DNA from: Sialis fuliginosa
Taxonomy: Eukaryota; Arthropoda; Insecta; Megaloptera; Sialidae
NCBI GenBank assembly: GCA_961205875.1
Contig: OY540816.1
Coordinates: 12,968,701-13,032,700 of the forward strand
DNA: 64,000 nt
Direction: 5' to 3'
Positions within the stretch are counted from its first letter, which is position 1, and every line of letters begins with the position of its first letter. The translations under genes and the position numbers were made by a program. Under the pieces are notes generated by a model that worked only from the letters and a program-made list of their open reading frames with translations, was not told the DNA's origin and did not search any database. Positions 24,156 through 35,415 of this stretch are shown here, piece after piece.

Positions 24156-24539
24156 ACACAAATAGAATGCAATTCTATCTAGAAGGCTTATTGTCTGAAC
24201 TCGGCCAGGTCACAGTAAATGGATACAGTTATACACACTTTATTTTCGGAAGAAGTTCTTGCACACAAAGAAATAACGTCTTCGAAGAATGTTGAGCAAC
24301 TAATACGGGTTGCCTGGTATCCTGGGGCTCGACAACCGCTCTAGCTCCAAGACAAATTTCCCTTGCGGCCTCAAGATATGCTCGCACCCGCCGAATGAGA
24401 ACAAAGAACCAACTGTGCGCTAAAACTTACACTAGACGAAGAGAACGGCCGAGTTGTGAAATTTGTGTTCGAGACTTGGTTAACGGTTTCAAGTTTTTTT
24501 TAATATTATATTGTCCTTCGGGAGCTATCTTGTGTCACA
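24156..24539 (-). mobile_element. Candidate solo LTR (384 bp)
   Basis: On the minus strand the block begins TGTGACACAAGATAGC and ends CTATTTGTGT. CCGTT lies directly on both outer sides (24151-24155 and 24540-24544), a 5-bp duplication. It is much more GC-rich than its surroundings and on the minus strand carries AATAAA in GAAAATAAAGTGTGTATAAC about 75 bp from its 3' end. This suits a single LTR left after recombination. Against it, the 3' end is not the usual CA, and no second LTR or internal region is present. Confidence 0.45.
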
Positions 24540-24544
24540 CCGTT

Positions 24545-24715
24545 ACGTAATGTTTATATATGACATGCCATATAAAACTCCTGCTGTTGTTTAAATTTGT
24601 CCCGGAAAGCGTTTACAACAGGGAAAACAATACTTGTCAACTTTGTACAACTTATTATTATAATTTTATAAAATATCGGATTATTTTTAATTTTATCAAA
24701 TTTATTAACTTTCAA
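24545..24715. other. Short AT-rich spacer
   Basis: Nothing is recognised here. The last eight bases, ACTTTCAA (24708-24715), are the left target duplication of the following element. Confidence 0.4.
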
Positions 24716-25143
24716 CGGCGTTTCTCAACTTTTTAGTATTTGTGACCCAATTTTCAATCACAATTCTCATCGCCCGCCCCCCCCCCCCCCCCCCCCAACC
24801 CTCATACAATTATTTTCAATGAAATCGTGCTGTAATTGTAATATAAGTTTATATTTAATTTAATTGTATTTTATTTCGAAAAATTTTGCTCTACAATTTA
24901 ATATTGATAAGTTAATTATTAAATACATTTTGCAGTACTGATACAATCCTATTCATAAGTGTATTATATTAGTGTAAATGTAAACGTGTATTTTATTTTT
25001 TATTATGTCAGAATGTATTTTATTGCTTTTTTTTCAGTAAAAAATAAATAATTTTTCTCATTTTTTCTTGATATGCTCGCGCCCCCAATTTAGTTTCATC
25101 AGCCTCCTCTAGGGGGGCGCGCCCCACAAGATGAGAATCGCTG
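24716..25143. mobile_element. hAT-type non-autonomous element, 428 bp, with poly-C tract
   Basis: The ends CGGCGTTTCTCA and TGAGAATCGCTG are imperfect inverted repeats. The flanks ACTTTCAA (24708-24715) and ACTTACAA (25144-25151) match at seven of eight positions, which is the 8-bp duplication typical of hAT. Inside are a run of about 20 C residues at 24777-24796 and the GC-rich GGGGGGCGCGCCCCAC near the right end. No transposase frame is present. Confidence 0.7.
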
Positions 25144-25151
25144 ACTTACAA

Positions 25152-26756
25152 TAAGAATAGCAAACTTTGCATATTTCTTCTTATACTTTAAGTGCCTTAA
25201 GAAACTGCAAACAAAAATAATTTACCTACTTTCACAAAAAAAATCTGAATTTTTCGTTGTTTCTTTTTTGATATACCATCCCCATGCATACTGGAACACC
25301 CCATATAAAAAATCCTACATATTATAATTTTTAATTTATACATATTAAAAATTACAAAAAATACTGTCGTATACTGTACTTATTGAAAAAAAAATTCCTT
25401 TGTATAAACTAACATATTTCGCATGTAATGTATGTATGTATATGTGTAAAGAAGGGTTAGACATGCACTCGACTAACGAAAGTCTATGTACTAGAAAACA
25501 GACAAAAAACATCGCGCTATGTAAAACAAGCCGGCTCATGAAGCCCTTCACGTGTGCACGCCGTACAAAAGTCTGTCTGCCACCCCCGCGGGCTTCGTTT
25601 TTGAATCTACGAGCACTATATACGTCGCCTGGAAAACAAATACATTTGTCGTCTTCTTTGTCTTGTTCCTCGCAAAATTTTTATTATTTGATTTGTAATT
25701 TCGTTATCCTTTATTGAAATTATTCAAAAACTTCTATCCACATGGAATAAAATTGATATTTGCCAGACGAAATTTTGGTGCGGTAGTGTAAATATCAATT
25801 TACCGATATCATTATAGTGGATTTTTATTTTTTTCGTTGATTCTCCTGAGCTCAGACAATTCAATTTCTCTAACGAAAATTTCATTATATTTTTTCGTGT
25901 ATCTAACTTTAATTTTTTCTATCTGAAAATGTTCACATAGAAAGAAATATTACACTATTCGATATGTACAATATGCATAAGATTAATCAAAATAAAGGAC
26001 CAGATGAATTATTTGCGTAAGGTCATATCAATAATTTCAAAATAATTTCAATAAAACTCCAGTGGAAAATTCTAAAGTTCACTATTTAGACAACATGTTA
26101 TTCGTAGCAATGATATCGTTAAACCTTTTTCTAAATGGCAATATTTGATATCACTAAAATAACTTTTTTTCTTTAAAATAACATAGTCATTTGTTTGAAA
26201 AAAATGAGTGAATAATTTAAAAACTACTAATAAAGACGTAGACACTATCCTTGGGTTGCAAAAACCATTATTACATCAATTCTAAAAAACAATCACGGTT
26301 ATGATGAAATTGAAATTGAATTGTTCATTTCCAAATTGAGATTGAGTTTAGAATTAACATTAATCATGATTTAAATCATCATGGTTAATTTTGCTTTATG
26401 CAACCCAAAGTATGTATATTAAAAAACTTAAGTTAAAAACAAACTTACAATGCAAGTAGAAAAAATTATAAGTGTTATAATTTTTATTTTATTTAATAAT
26501 TATATGAAAACAAATATCAATCTCATTTTTCCCATCCAACGTGTATGAGTATATACATATATATATGTACCTCTTCATCAGATATAGAGTTCGTTAAAGA
26601 TAAAATAGTAAAATTTTATATTATATACAGATAATAATAATTAACTTATAACAACGCAGTATCGTAGTCATGATTTAATTAAGATGATAATACTTACATG
26701 TATATATTTATAATTTTTCGCATAGCTTAAAATAGAAAAAAACTAAAGTTACAATG
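25152..26756. other. Gene-free stretch
   Basis: A GC-richer patch lies at 25500-25640 within a 105-codon plus-strand open frame (25400-25717) that has no recognisable domain. Otherwise the stretch is AT-rich and nothing is recognised. Confidence 0.35.
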
Positions 26757-26759
26757 TAA

Positions 26760-26959
26760 GACGGGTGTTACACTTTCAGTCTGGCATCAGTTCAGTCCAT
26801 GACTGATACACTGACGTCAAACTGGCCGTGTAATGCGTTGACTGACAGACTGATCGACTGAACTGATGGATTTTTAAATATTTTAATATTTTTCGTCTGT
26901 CTCGGTACGATGAAGGCCATGGACTGAACTGATGCCAGACTGAGCATGTAATACCCCTC
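26760..26959. mobile_element. PIF/Harbinger-type MITE, 200 bp, TAA target duplication
   Basis: The ends GACGGGTGTTAC and GTAATACCCCTC are inverted repeats with TAA on both outer sides (26757-26759, 26960-26962). Inside are the inverted words CTGGCATCAGTTCAGTCCATG and CATGGACTGAACTGATGCCAG. It has no coding capacity. Confidence 0.7.
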
Positions 26960-26962
26960 TAA

Positions 26963-27834
26963 GATCTTAAAAAAAAGTAAATAAAAGAAAAAATATATAT
27001 GAAAAATAAATTTAAAAATTTTACCCACAATTTCATTATATTTTTATACAAACACCGATGATTCATACTTCTCCCGTTAAATGTGTTACTACGATATTCT
27101 GAGAATGTTTTCCACAATACATTTGAACATTTTTCTAAACAACACGTTCACAATCTCATGACAACGTGATTCGGTATCACTAACAAATAAACGCAGTTCA
27201 ATGTATGTATTTAGGAAGAGGAAATGGAACTTACTCTACTATTAATTTAAACGTCCATAATATAATATTTTTGTTGAATATGTCTTTATATGTGAATATA
27301 GTATTATTATTCTTAGCTGTAAATTATTACATATGTATTTATAAACACACAATTACTTATATTATATTTAAATGTACCTATGAACTTTATATATTTATTC
27401 TTTTATAAAATTAAAATTATTCTATAGATATAATTACGCGTATTCTTTTTTAGTTTGATATTTTTTCTTTTGTTTTTCATACCAAAATCGTTTATATTTC
27501 TCTCGAACAATATATTTTGTTACAGTTACAATAGCAAAATGTTTAAATCCATTGGGTATTACAAAAAACTCAATGTTTTTCTTTTTGACTTTATATTTCG
27601 TTTTTTTCTAAAGTTAAGTGTTCTATTTCAATCATTATTTTAATTTTAAATCATGACTTTACATAACTAAAATATTTTTTTTAATATTTTACAACAAATG
27701 ACGGAAAAATTAAAGTTCCGTGACATTTACGTTATAATCTTTTTATTTTTATTTTGTAATGTATAATTTATAAAACTTTTTTTTGAAGTGCTAAAATATT
27801 TGGATTCATTTAGTATTTAGAATATACAGTCGAC
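26963..27834. other. Very AT-rich gene-free stretch
   Basis: Several short hydrophobic open frames occur (for example 27205-27408 and 27455-27643), but they are T-rich chance frames with no domain signal. Confidence 0.4.
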
Positions 27835-27836
27835 TC

Positions 27837-28152
27837 TCGATAATTTGAATCACTCAATAATTTAAAGTTTTTTTCTGGCCCCTTGAAAAACACTCGATAA
27901 ATTGAAGTTGTAGTAACGGCATCTTGCTTCCCAACTCTCTATAATTTGAAGTCTTTTGAATCACATAGTATATGTATTACTTTTTAAATAAAGACCATGT
28001 TGTATATATGTACGTACTTTTAATCAAATTCTTGTTTATTTGAATTTTTTCCTAACTTCCTCTTGGTTATTTGAACTCTTATAATTTTGACCTCTCGGTA
28101 ATTTGAACTTTTTCTCTAGTCCCTTGAGTTTCAAATTATCGAGTGTCGACTG
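27837..28152. mobile_element. pogo/Tigger-type MITE, TA target duplication
   Basis: The ends CAGTCGACTCTCGATAATTT and the inverse of CAGTCGACACTCGATAATTT are flanked by TA on each side (27835-27836, 28153-28154). This CAGTCGACTCTCG terminus with internal repeats of TCGATAATTTGAA is characteristic of pogo-like elements. The interior has no transposase. Confidence 0.75.
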
Positions 28153-28154
28153 TA

Positions 28155-29534
28155 TATTTATAAGTATATTAAAAGACACAGCTTCAACCAGGAAACTAAA
28201 TCTGTAGTTTATATATATACGTATACAGGAAAAGGGAAAAGCCAAAGAAAATTTCAATTCCTATAAATGAATAAATAAAAATAAAAACAAATAAAGAATT
28301 CTGTCGACGTTTTACTTTGTAAAGACATGCACAGACATTATTTGACGATACTACAGTTTTTTATTATCCCACACACAAGCTGAAAGTTTCTAGCTGAAGC
28401 AGAGATATGTAGCCGGGACTCTTCAAAAGGCTCTGTGTTTCTTGTTTCGCATCATTTACACCCTTTTATACAACTTTTCCCTCCACTTTCTCTGTATTAA
28501 TCCGACTTTTGCTTTCTTATGGCTACGGTGTGATACAGCGGGTAAAATAGCTACATTTAATTAGTTATTTAGAACTTGTTTACGGTCACATTAAACAAAA
28601 TGGTTCTTTTTTGTCTGAATAATAATTTTATGTGTATAAAAGTTCGTCGAGTTTCGTAAATTCATAACATTAGGATAGTTTGTAATATTTCATCACATGT
28701 TACAGTGGACAGTTGTGAGTAAAATGAATATTTTTATTTACCATACATTTAATATTCATTAAAACCTCGTACTAACGAGAAAAACGTACTAACGAAATAT
28801 TTTAACATGGAGTCTTACAGAAGAATGTCGGAACCTAAAAAAAAGAAAAACGTAATATGGCGAAAATCATACTATTTAACACAATAAACATAAATAATAA
28901 TAAAAAATAAAATTCATTTAACAAAAGAATTTACTAAATAATCTAGTAATAAATTATAAAATATATAATTAAGTAATGTTTCTAAAAAAAAAACAATCAT
29001 CTTAAATAGACCCCCAGAGTTTCAAAAGAGTTATATATAATATAATAATAATAAAATATATTTACCTATACATAATTCCGTGAATTAAATACGCATGTTA
29101 CGCAATGCGCTATATGTTATCATAGCCGTGCAGTGTGTGAGGTAATGGGAGGGGAAAACGTACGAAATAAAGTAAGACACTCACCCCCGTGTGGAGGATG
29201 TTGACTGTAATGAATTCCCCTCACGTTTGCGCGCCTGACTTCGTTCGCTCGAGACATGGCCTTTCTTATCAAACATACAGAACATCCGAAGAGTTTACAA
29301 ATGTAAAAGTTCAAAAATGTCTTTTACTAAGTTCTGGAAAAAAGAAAACATTAGAAGTGTTTGACCGATATTGTGTCGCTTGACCCTTCCTACTTTAAAA
29401 AGAGTTTCTTCTTGTAGATTCGATAACAAAGTATACGAGATAAAATATAGTTCCTATTCTTTGTCAAGAAATTGTTTTTATCTTCAATATTTTTACATTG
29501 GATGGATTATATTATTAAATATTAAAAACAATTA
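28155..29534. other. Gene-free stretch with GC-richer patch and possible pogo-like terminus
   Basis: AACCTCGTACTAACGAGAAA at 28762-28781 resembles another pogo/Tigger terminus, without a partner. A GC-richer patch at 29105-29290 gives short open frames on both strands, none recognised. Confidence 0.3.
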
Positions 29535-29593
29535 AGGTACTGGCACCAGTTATGGTCGCTATAAGAGCAAGGTTTACTGTTTTAGTTTTTTAC
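29535..29593 (+). mobile_element. AGGTACTGG MITE family, copy D, terminal fragment
   Basis: Only the left terminus is present, from AGGTACTGGCACCAGTTATGG to about GGTTTACTGTTTT. It is preceded by TA and then breaks off into unrelated AT-rich DNA. Confidence 0.75.
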
Positions 29594-29818
29594 CTATGCA
29601 AATACAAACTTACAAATTCGAATATTTGTTTAATGACGAATTGGTTTATAGTATCATCATTATAATTAAACCTAAGCTACCAAATATTTTTAATGTACAA
29701 GATCATTAGGATAATATTATTTTAAATTATAAATATTTAAAAACTACATATTACCAAATATTATCATTAGATCAAAAAGTACGATATAAATATATATACG
29801 TTAAATACAACTACATAT

Positions 29819-30372
29819 ACAGGCTGTTCGCCAGAACCGAGTGATCATTGCTAACTTTGTTATAATTGGAGCTAGAAGATAGGTTAAATGGGGAAAGTAT
29901 CAGTATTTTTTCCGGGATTAATAATGGCGGTCTCAAATAAACAATTGAATGTCGAATTTCAAAGAAAGGGTATTGGAATACCCTGTATATTATTATTGGA
30001 TTTTATAGCTAAGAATGTTCTCTTTGTTAAATTGTTATACATACATGGTGGTAGATTTGTTATAAAATAAGATATAACAAGTATTAAATTAATAGAAAAT
30101 ATCGAAAAATATATTAATTTTATATTTGTTATAACTTATTTTTTATCCATTTACCACCATGTATGTACACCAGTTTTATAAATAGAACATTTTCAGCTGT
30201 AATATACAGGTTATTCCATTTAAAAAACGTTATATTTCAATATTTCAATTATTCATTTGAGACCATCATTATTCATGCCGGAAAAATACTGATACTTTAC
30301 CCATTTAACCGATCTTCTAGCTCCAGTAATAACAAAGTTAGCAATGATCACTCGGTTTTGGCGAACAGCCTG
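29819..30372. mobile_element. Fold-back element, 554 bp, ACAGGCTGTTCGCC ends
   Basis: The left arm (ACAGGCTGTTCGCCAGAACC, then GAGTGATCATTGCTAACTTT) is the inverse complement of the right arm (AAAGTTAGCAATGATCACTC, then GGCGAACAGCCTGT). Pairing continues with gaps almost to the middle, where CATGGTGGTA at about 30043 pairs with TTACCACCATG at about 30152 around a palindromic centre. The terminal motif resembles that of the element at 43213-43816. No transposase is encoded. Confidence 0.8.
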
Positions 30373-30471
30373 TATATACATATATTACAAAATGATTAAA
30401 CTTATCAGTAATAAACATCTAGATCCGTTAGTAAACGCTGTGTGCATACAATAATGATTATCAACAAATTT

Positions 30472-30479
30472 TATAAATA
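30472..30479 (+). promoter_or_regulatory. Candidate TATA box of the first DUF1091-family gene
   Basis: TATAAATA lies 70 bp upstream of the start codon. A TCAATC initiator-like word at 30498 sits about 28 bp further on, which is the right spacing for a TATA-Inr core promoter. Position and spacing support it, but there is no transcript evidence. Confidence 0.4.
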
Positions 30480-30541
30480 TCTCAACATTTAAAATTTTCA
30501 ATCATACGAATTTTACCAAAGTTCAGAAGAAGGATTTAAAC

Positions 30542-33054
30542 ATGTCGGCATTTATTAAACGTATCTTCTTTCTCGTTTGCGTTCTATCGACAGTTTCAAT
30601 AATTCAAAGTGTATGTATAGATTATTTTATTTGCTTATATAAAATAAAATAAAAGAACTAAAGGGAACAAAAATGTCAAGATAAGTTAATAGGGTTAGTA
30701 CGAGTTTAAAATTATAAGGTACTGCACCAGTCTTGGATATGACCCAAGTAATGGCTATTTTTAATTAAATGTACTGAATTAGACATATTTGTTGATATTT
30801 GATTACTACCACTTATGAAAATTAATCTATATACATTTAACTGTCTTACAACGTGATTTGATGAAAATCGGTGGACATTTAAAGTAATTATCAGTATAAT
30901 TTAGCAACTGCTTTACATTATTTCAAATTTGGCGATTCTTTCTTTTATATCTTTTCTGTCATAGTACTTATCATTTTGTAATCATTAGCAAGTATCCATC
31001 ACTGCGTACTCATTACTGGTTTTACTTTATCCATTACTGGATAAAAAACATAAACAAAATAAATGTCTATAAATTAAAAAACAAACTATATTTACGGACT
31101 TTGGTAATTAAATTGATTAAATAAAGAGTTACTTGTTATTAGTAACATGAATCCGTGAGAATTACCAAAAAGAAGCCCGTCAATCACAGTAAAATTGCTC
31201 TTGTAACGGCCATAACTGGTGTCAGTACCTTATAACAATATTATTATGGTGAACTTCATCAATAATCTCTATCAATAAATCGTACACATGACAAAGATCG
31301 AGACGAGAAAAATATTTTTATTTCTAAAAAAATAAGTTTTCCATTAATTCTTACGTAATATACAAGTATACAAAAAAAAATTTAATATAATGAATTTTAT
31401 AATTTATTAATTTAAAAATTAACATCAAATAATAATAATTTACTAATTATTGATAACTCTTCGAATCTCAGTATCATAGTGAAACTTATAACTATTAAAT
31501 ATTGACATCGTTTTGTCTCGTCCGAATTTAAATCAATCTTCTCTCAGCGTGCAACCCAAATCAGTCAATAGAACAGAATCTAGAGTAAAATCAAAAGTAC
31601 ATTTTTTTAGTTCGTATAATTTAGTTCATTCTTATAATACTTTGAGACTTTATTTTATATTATATTTTTGATATTATGGGTCATGTTCTATTAATTGTAT
31701 TTATATAATATTTTAAATTGTGTTTGTAGGTGAATAAACGAATCGTTTTAGAGAAAAATGAGCCAATCATTTACAATCATAAAATGATTAATAATTTTAC
31801 ATCGAAGCTATCCAAATTTAACAGATCTACAATGACAATAACTGCTATACTTGATATGGCTGAGCCATTAGAAAACGGAAGGGTATTGTATTTAATTATC
31901 GTCATATTTAGTTTTAGCTTAAACCACGTCGAAAATGTAATTTATAACTGTTTGTTCGAAAATAATATAACTTGAAGATTATTTTAATTTGATATTATAT
32001 TTTAGGCAATGGCCCAATTTTACAGAATGTATAGTAATGCTTATAAACCAATAGCAATGCGACTAGATCTAACTCTTTGTCATACTGTAAAAAATGAAAA
32101 AATATTCGTACCACAATTTTTAAAGCATCTCAATGTGACGCAGATATGTCCATTACCTAAAGTAAGTTATTAAGTACGCTACAAACATCAGTTTTCTCCT
32201 ATTTCAATTAGGTACAGCAGACATTCCTTACTGTAAACCTGTTTAGGTTCGATATTTTCCATTCTGTAATAAAAAATTCCACTCAATAACAATATTGTAC
32301 AATTCACTTATAATTAATAGAATTCATTGGACCGATGTACCAAGGACATTTTACAATTTGCCATAAAAACTATTGTCCGGTATTATAAAGGAGCTCGCAA
32401 AATTTGCAAGCTTGCAAACACTTTCAAACGAGGTATCAAACTTATATGACAGTTCTCTTTGAATTTTTAACAAATAGTTTCATACGTAATAAGTTGATTT
32501 TTACCGTTTTTAGTCAAGATTAGTAAATAAATACACTTTAGTAAATATACTTTACATACATTACATACATTTGTTTTTACTTCTTATGCATGAAACTATC
32601 TGTCAAAAACTCTAATAGAACTGTCATATATGTTTGATACCCTATTTGAAAGTGCTTGCAAAGGGGTACGTGACAATAAAGCTCACAGTATGGAACGGAG
32701 AGGGTTAACAATATAGATCAATAAATTAACAGTATGGACATTTACAGTAATGGACGTCTACTGTAGTAAACGTATAGAAAAATAAATGAGAATATTAGAT
32801 TTCTTGTAAAAATGTTTCTCACAAGAGCTACCAACTATTTTCTTGAAAAATAATATGATTATCTGTTTATAGTATTTATACATCATTGTTTACAATTTCA
32901 GGGAGTAGTGATGTTGAAAGATTTCACGTTTAGTCCAGCTTTACTGTCACTATTTCCAGTGAAGACCAAATTTATGATAACAATTAATATAACTACTGCT
33001 GATAAGGTTCCTATTTTGTCAGATATGATGTACTATTATATAGATTATGCATAA
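30542..33054 (+). CDS. DUF1091-family (MD-2/ML-like) secreted protein, gene 1
   Basis: Four exons, 30542-30610, 31730-31882, 32006-32161 and 32902-33054, all joined in phase 0 by GT-AG introns, give 176 residues. Exon 1 is a hydrophobic signal peptide (MSAFIKRIFFLVCVLSTVSI). The mature part has FYRMYSNAYKPIAMRLDLTL then C99, and C122 in ICPLPKG, followed by an LKDF block. This matches the DUF1091 pattern 'Y-R/K-P ... L-x-D-x-C ... C-P ... G-x-x-x-L-x-D/N-F' known from large insect families of small secreted, lipid-binding-fold proteins (related CheB proteins act in chemosensation). Sequons NFT, NRS, NVT and NIT suggest glycosylation. An AATAAA lies at 33139. Intron 1 carries a complete MITE and intron 3 a partial one. 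The ligand and role are unknown. Family assignment is from recalled motifs. Confidence 0.85.
30717..31230 (-). mobile_element. AGGTACTGG MITE family, copy E, complete, in intron 1 of gene 1
   Basis: It begins AGGTACTGCACCAGTCTTGG and ends CCATAACTGGTGTCAGTACCT, with TA on both sides (30715-30716, 31231-31232). It lies in minus orientation wholly inside intron 1 of the first DUF1091 gene. At 514 bp it is a near-complete copy. Confidence 0.9.
32374..32665 (+). mobile_element. TGTCCGG MITE, second copy, truncated, in intron 3 of gene 1
   Basis: TGTCCGGTATTATAAAGGAG and the following sub-terminal region match 1775-1850. The right part (GAACTGTCATATATGTTTGA) matches 2008-2030, but the right terminus is lost near 32665. 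Comparison with 1775-2090 shows indels, so this is an older copy. Confidence 0.7.
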
Positions 33055-33499
33055 TATTAGTCAAATAAGGTAAAAACGTAAAAAAAATTATATTATAATA
33101 ATTTTATTTTGTAATTAATTTATTTAGAAAATGTATGAAATAAAATATCTTTAATACTTTGGAATTTGGGTAAATAAACAATAAATAAATTGCTGGTTTA
33201 ATTAAAATTCTATCAATACATTGCGAAACAACTATACTGCTTATATTATAAAATAATTTTTATTCATTCTGTATATTAATTGTAATGACTCAATTTTTAA
33301 AACCTAAACAATCCTTTGTTACTGATTACCAAACAAATTTCAAACTCTATTATTTATGAATAAAGGTACGTATAATATAAAGGAAGTAAAAATTCATTAG
33401 GTACATACATACATTAATTATTTTATTTAAAACGAATATTTTAACTTCAAACACAGTCATTCGATATTTACTGAACTTGAAGATACACATGCAGTTAAA
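33055..33499. other. Spacer between the two DUF1091 genes with polyA signal and promoter
   Basis: It contains AATAAA at 33139-33144, 85 bp past the stop of gene 1. Upstream of gene 2 there are TATTTAAA at 33424 and a TCATTC initiator-like word near 33458. These are plausible 3' end and core promoter elements, inferred by position only. Confidence 0.35.
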
Positions 33500-35415
33500 A
33501 TGTCTGCACTTGTAAAACAAGTTATAATATTTATTTATTGTATTTGTATGGTTTCAGTTATTCATAGCGTAAGTGTGATTTTAATATTACTATATATTAT
33601 ATAATTAAAAACAAACTTGTTTGTCTAAACGTCCACCATTTTGACACCTATTGGCCGATTATCATCAAATCAAGTTGTAAAACAGTTAAATGTATATAGA
33701 TTAATATTCAGAAATGGTAGTAATTAAATATCAACACATATTTCTAATGCAGTACATTTAATTAAAAATTTGCCATTACTGGGGTCCTTGCCAAGACTGG
33801 TGCCACTACCTTATTTTTATTTGTAAGATCAAGGAAAATTATCTCATGTATTCAAACAAAATTTAAACTAAGCACATTATATATTTTTTGCAATTAAAAA
33901 TTACTTACACTAATGTATTTGTAATGAATTATTTGTAATACCAGTAGCATGTAAATTTTTCTATTTTTCAGATTCGGAACCGTATAGTTTTAGAGAAAAA
34001 TGATGTAATAATACTTAACAATACAGTTGTCAACAATATGACAACAAAGTTAACGAAATATAACAGAACTACAATGGCACTTACAGTTGTGATCGATTTA
34101 GCAGAACCAATAGAGAATGGAAGGGTTGTTATAAATATTATACTAATAAAATAAGTACAAATATTTAAGAGTTAAAATATAAATGTATCAAACCTAATTT
34201 TGCAGTGTTGGTAAAAAATTTTTAGAACAAATATTTATTAAATTAATAATTTAGAGACGTTTCATACTCTTATGCTAAAAACGGATGTTGTATTTATTTA
34301 TTTATTTCTTGAAATATAAACATTTTAATATTTTAGATAATGGCACAGTTCTACAGAATGTACAGTAATGTTTATAAACCGGTTGCTATGAAACTAGATT
34401 TTTCATTTTGCCTAGATCAGAAAACTGATAAAGTATTTTTTCCACAATTCTTGTCGAAAATGAATCGTTCGTCTCTATGTCCATTTCCAAAAGTAAGTAT
34501 TTAGTATACATTTTTTTCCGATCAATCAATTGTAATGGTATGTTGAGCGCGTTGAGCAATATTCGGCTACTCAGTACCTTTCTCCGAACAGAACGAACAC
34601 ATTGAACATTTTTCAAAATTTGTCGGTAAATCGTATCTAATCAAGGAAATAATTTGCTCACTATTTTGTCGTGATATTTATTTATTTATAAATAGTAAAT
34701 TAAATTAATATCATTTGCAGGATTAATTGTTTAATTTTATTCAATGAATATGAGAAATGTTGCTAAACTTTCCTTGTTTTTTACTTTCTTATACTATTAT
34801 GTATATGAAATATACATATAAGTAGTATAAGTTATTATAATTGTTAAGCCGATTTTTTAGAAATTCGGATTTTGATGGAATTATACATTTTGACCATTCT
34901 TGAATCCGTTTTACTTTTTTTTTACTGTAAGCGTTGTAACTCAAATACGACAAATCGTATAAGGGTAAAATTTTATTAAAGATTAATTTTTTTCTGGGAA
35001 GAAAACCTCCTATTTTTAAAAATGAAGTTTCAACCGAATACGAATGTCGATTTTGGAATTTTTCTAATCCGGAGTTCGAAAAAAATCGGCTTCACTATAT
35101 TTACTTATACTATATCTATATTTCATATACATGGTATAAGAAAGTAAAAATGAAGTTCAGAGTTTACAATCGTGCTCACCACGAGCGCTCGCATCGACAT
35201 TATATTCTAACTACAACGCCTTGCACATAGCCTATACGATATAATATGTAACATTTCAGGGAATAACAACACTTCAAGATTTTACATTGAGTCCTATGCT
35301 TTTATCTTTCTTTCCACTGAAGTCTAAATTTCTGGCTGTTATTAATGTCACGACCGCAGATAGAACTCCTGTACTTTCAGATTATTTATATTATTATATA
35401 GATTATGCAAATTAA
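33500..35415 (+). CDS. DUF1091-family (MD-2/ML-like) secreted protein, gene 2
   Basis: Exons 33500-33568, 33972-34124, 34337-34492 and 35260-35415 give 177 residues with the same exon lengths in codons (23, 51, 52, 51) as gene 1. The signal peptide is MSALVKQVIIFIYCICMVSV. The core FYRMYSNVYKPVAMKLDFSF precedes C99, and C122 lies in LCPFPKG, before LQDFTLSPMLLSFFPLKSKF. The two conserved cysteines align with those of gene 1. In exon 2 roughly 29 of 51 residues are identical, so this is an old tandem duplicate under coding constraint. The exon-2 donor is GTTGTT, a weak match to consensus, but its frame and position agree with gene 1. Sequons NNT, NMT, NRT, NRS and NVT are present. AATAAA lies at 35482. 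Intron 1 carries a truncated MITE. Confidence 0.85.
33624..33811 (+). mobile_element. AGGTACTGG MITE family, copy F, right half, in intron 1 of gene 2
   Basis: The right half is present from ACGTCCACCATTTTGACACC to CCAAGACTGGTGCCACTACCT, followed by TA. It lies in the opposite orientation to the copy in intron 1 of gene 1, so the two insertions are independent and do not come from the gene duplication. Confidence 0.85.
34785..35145. mobile_element. Degenerate inverted-repeat element in intron 3 of gene 2
   Basis: TTTTTACTTTCTTATAC at 34779-34795 pairs with GTATAAGAAAGTAAAAA at 35133-35149, and neighbouring words (ATGTATATGAAATATA against TATATTTCATATACAT) also pair. The terminus TTTTTTACTTTCTTATAC recurs at 59491 without a partner. 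It is probably an old MITE. Confidence 0.5.

Noticed and set aside
27205-27643. Two T-rich hydrophobic open frames on the plus strand
   Set aside because: Phe/Ile/Leu-rich translations are expected from very AT-rich DNA; no start context or domain.
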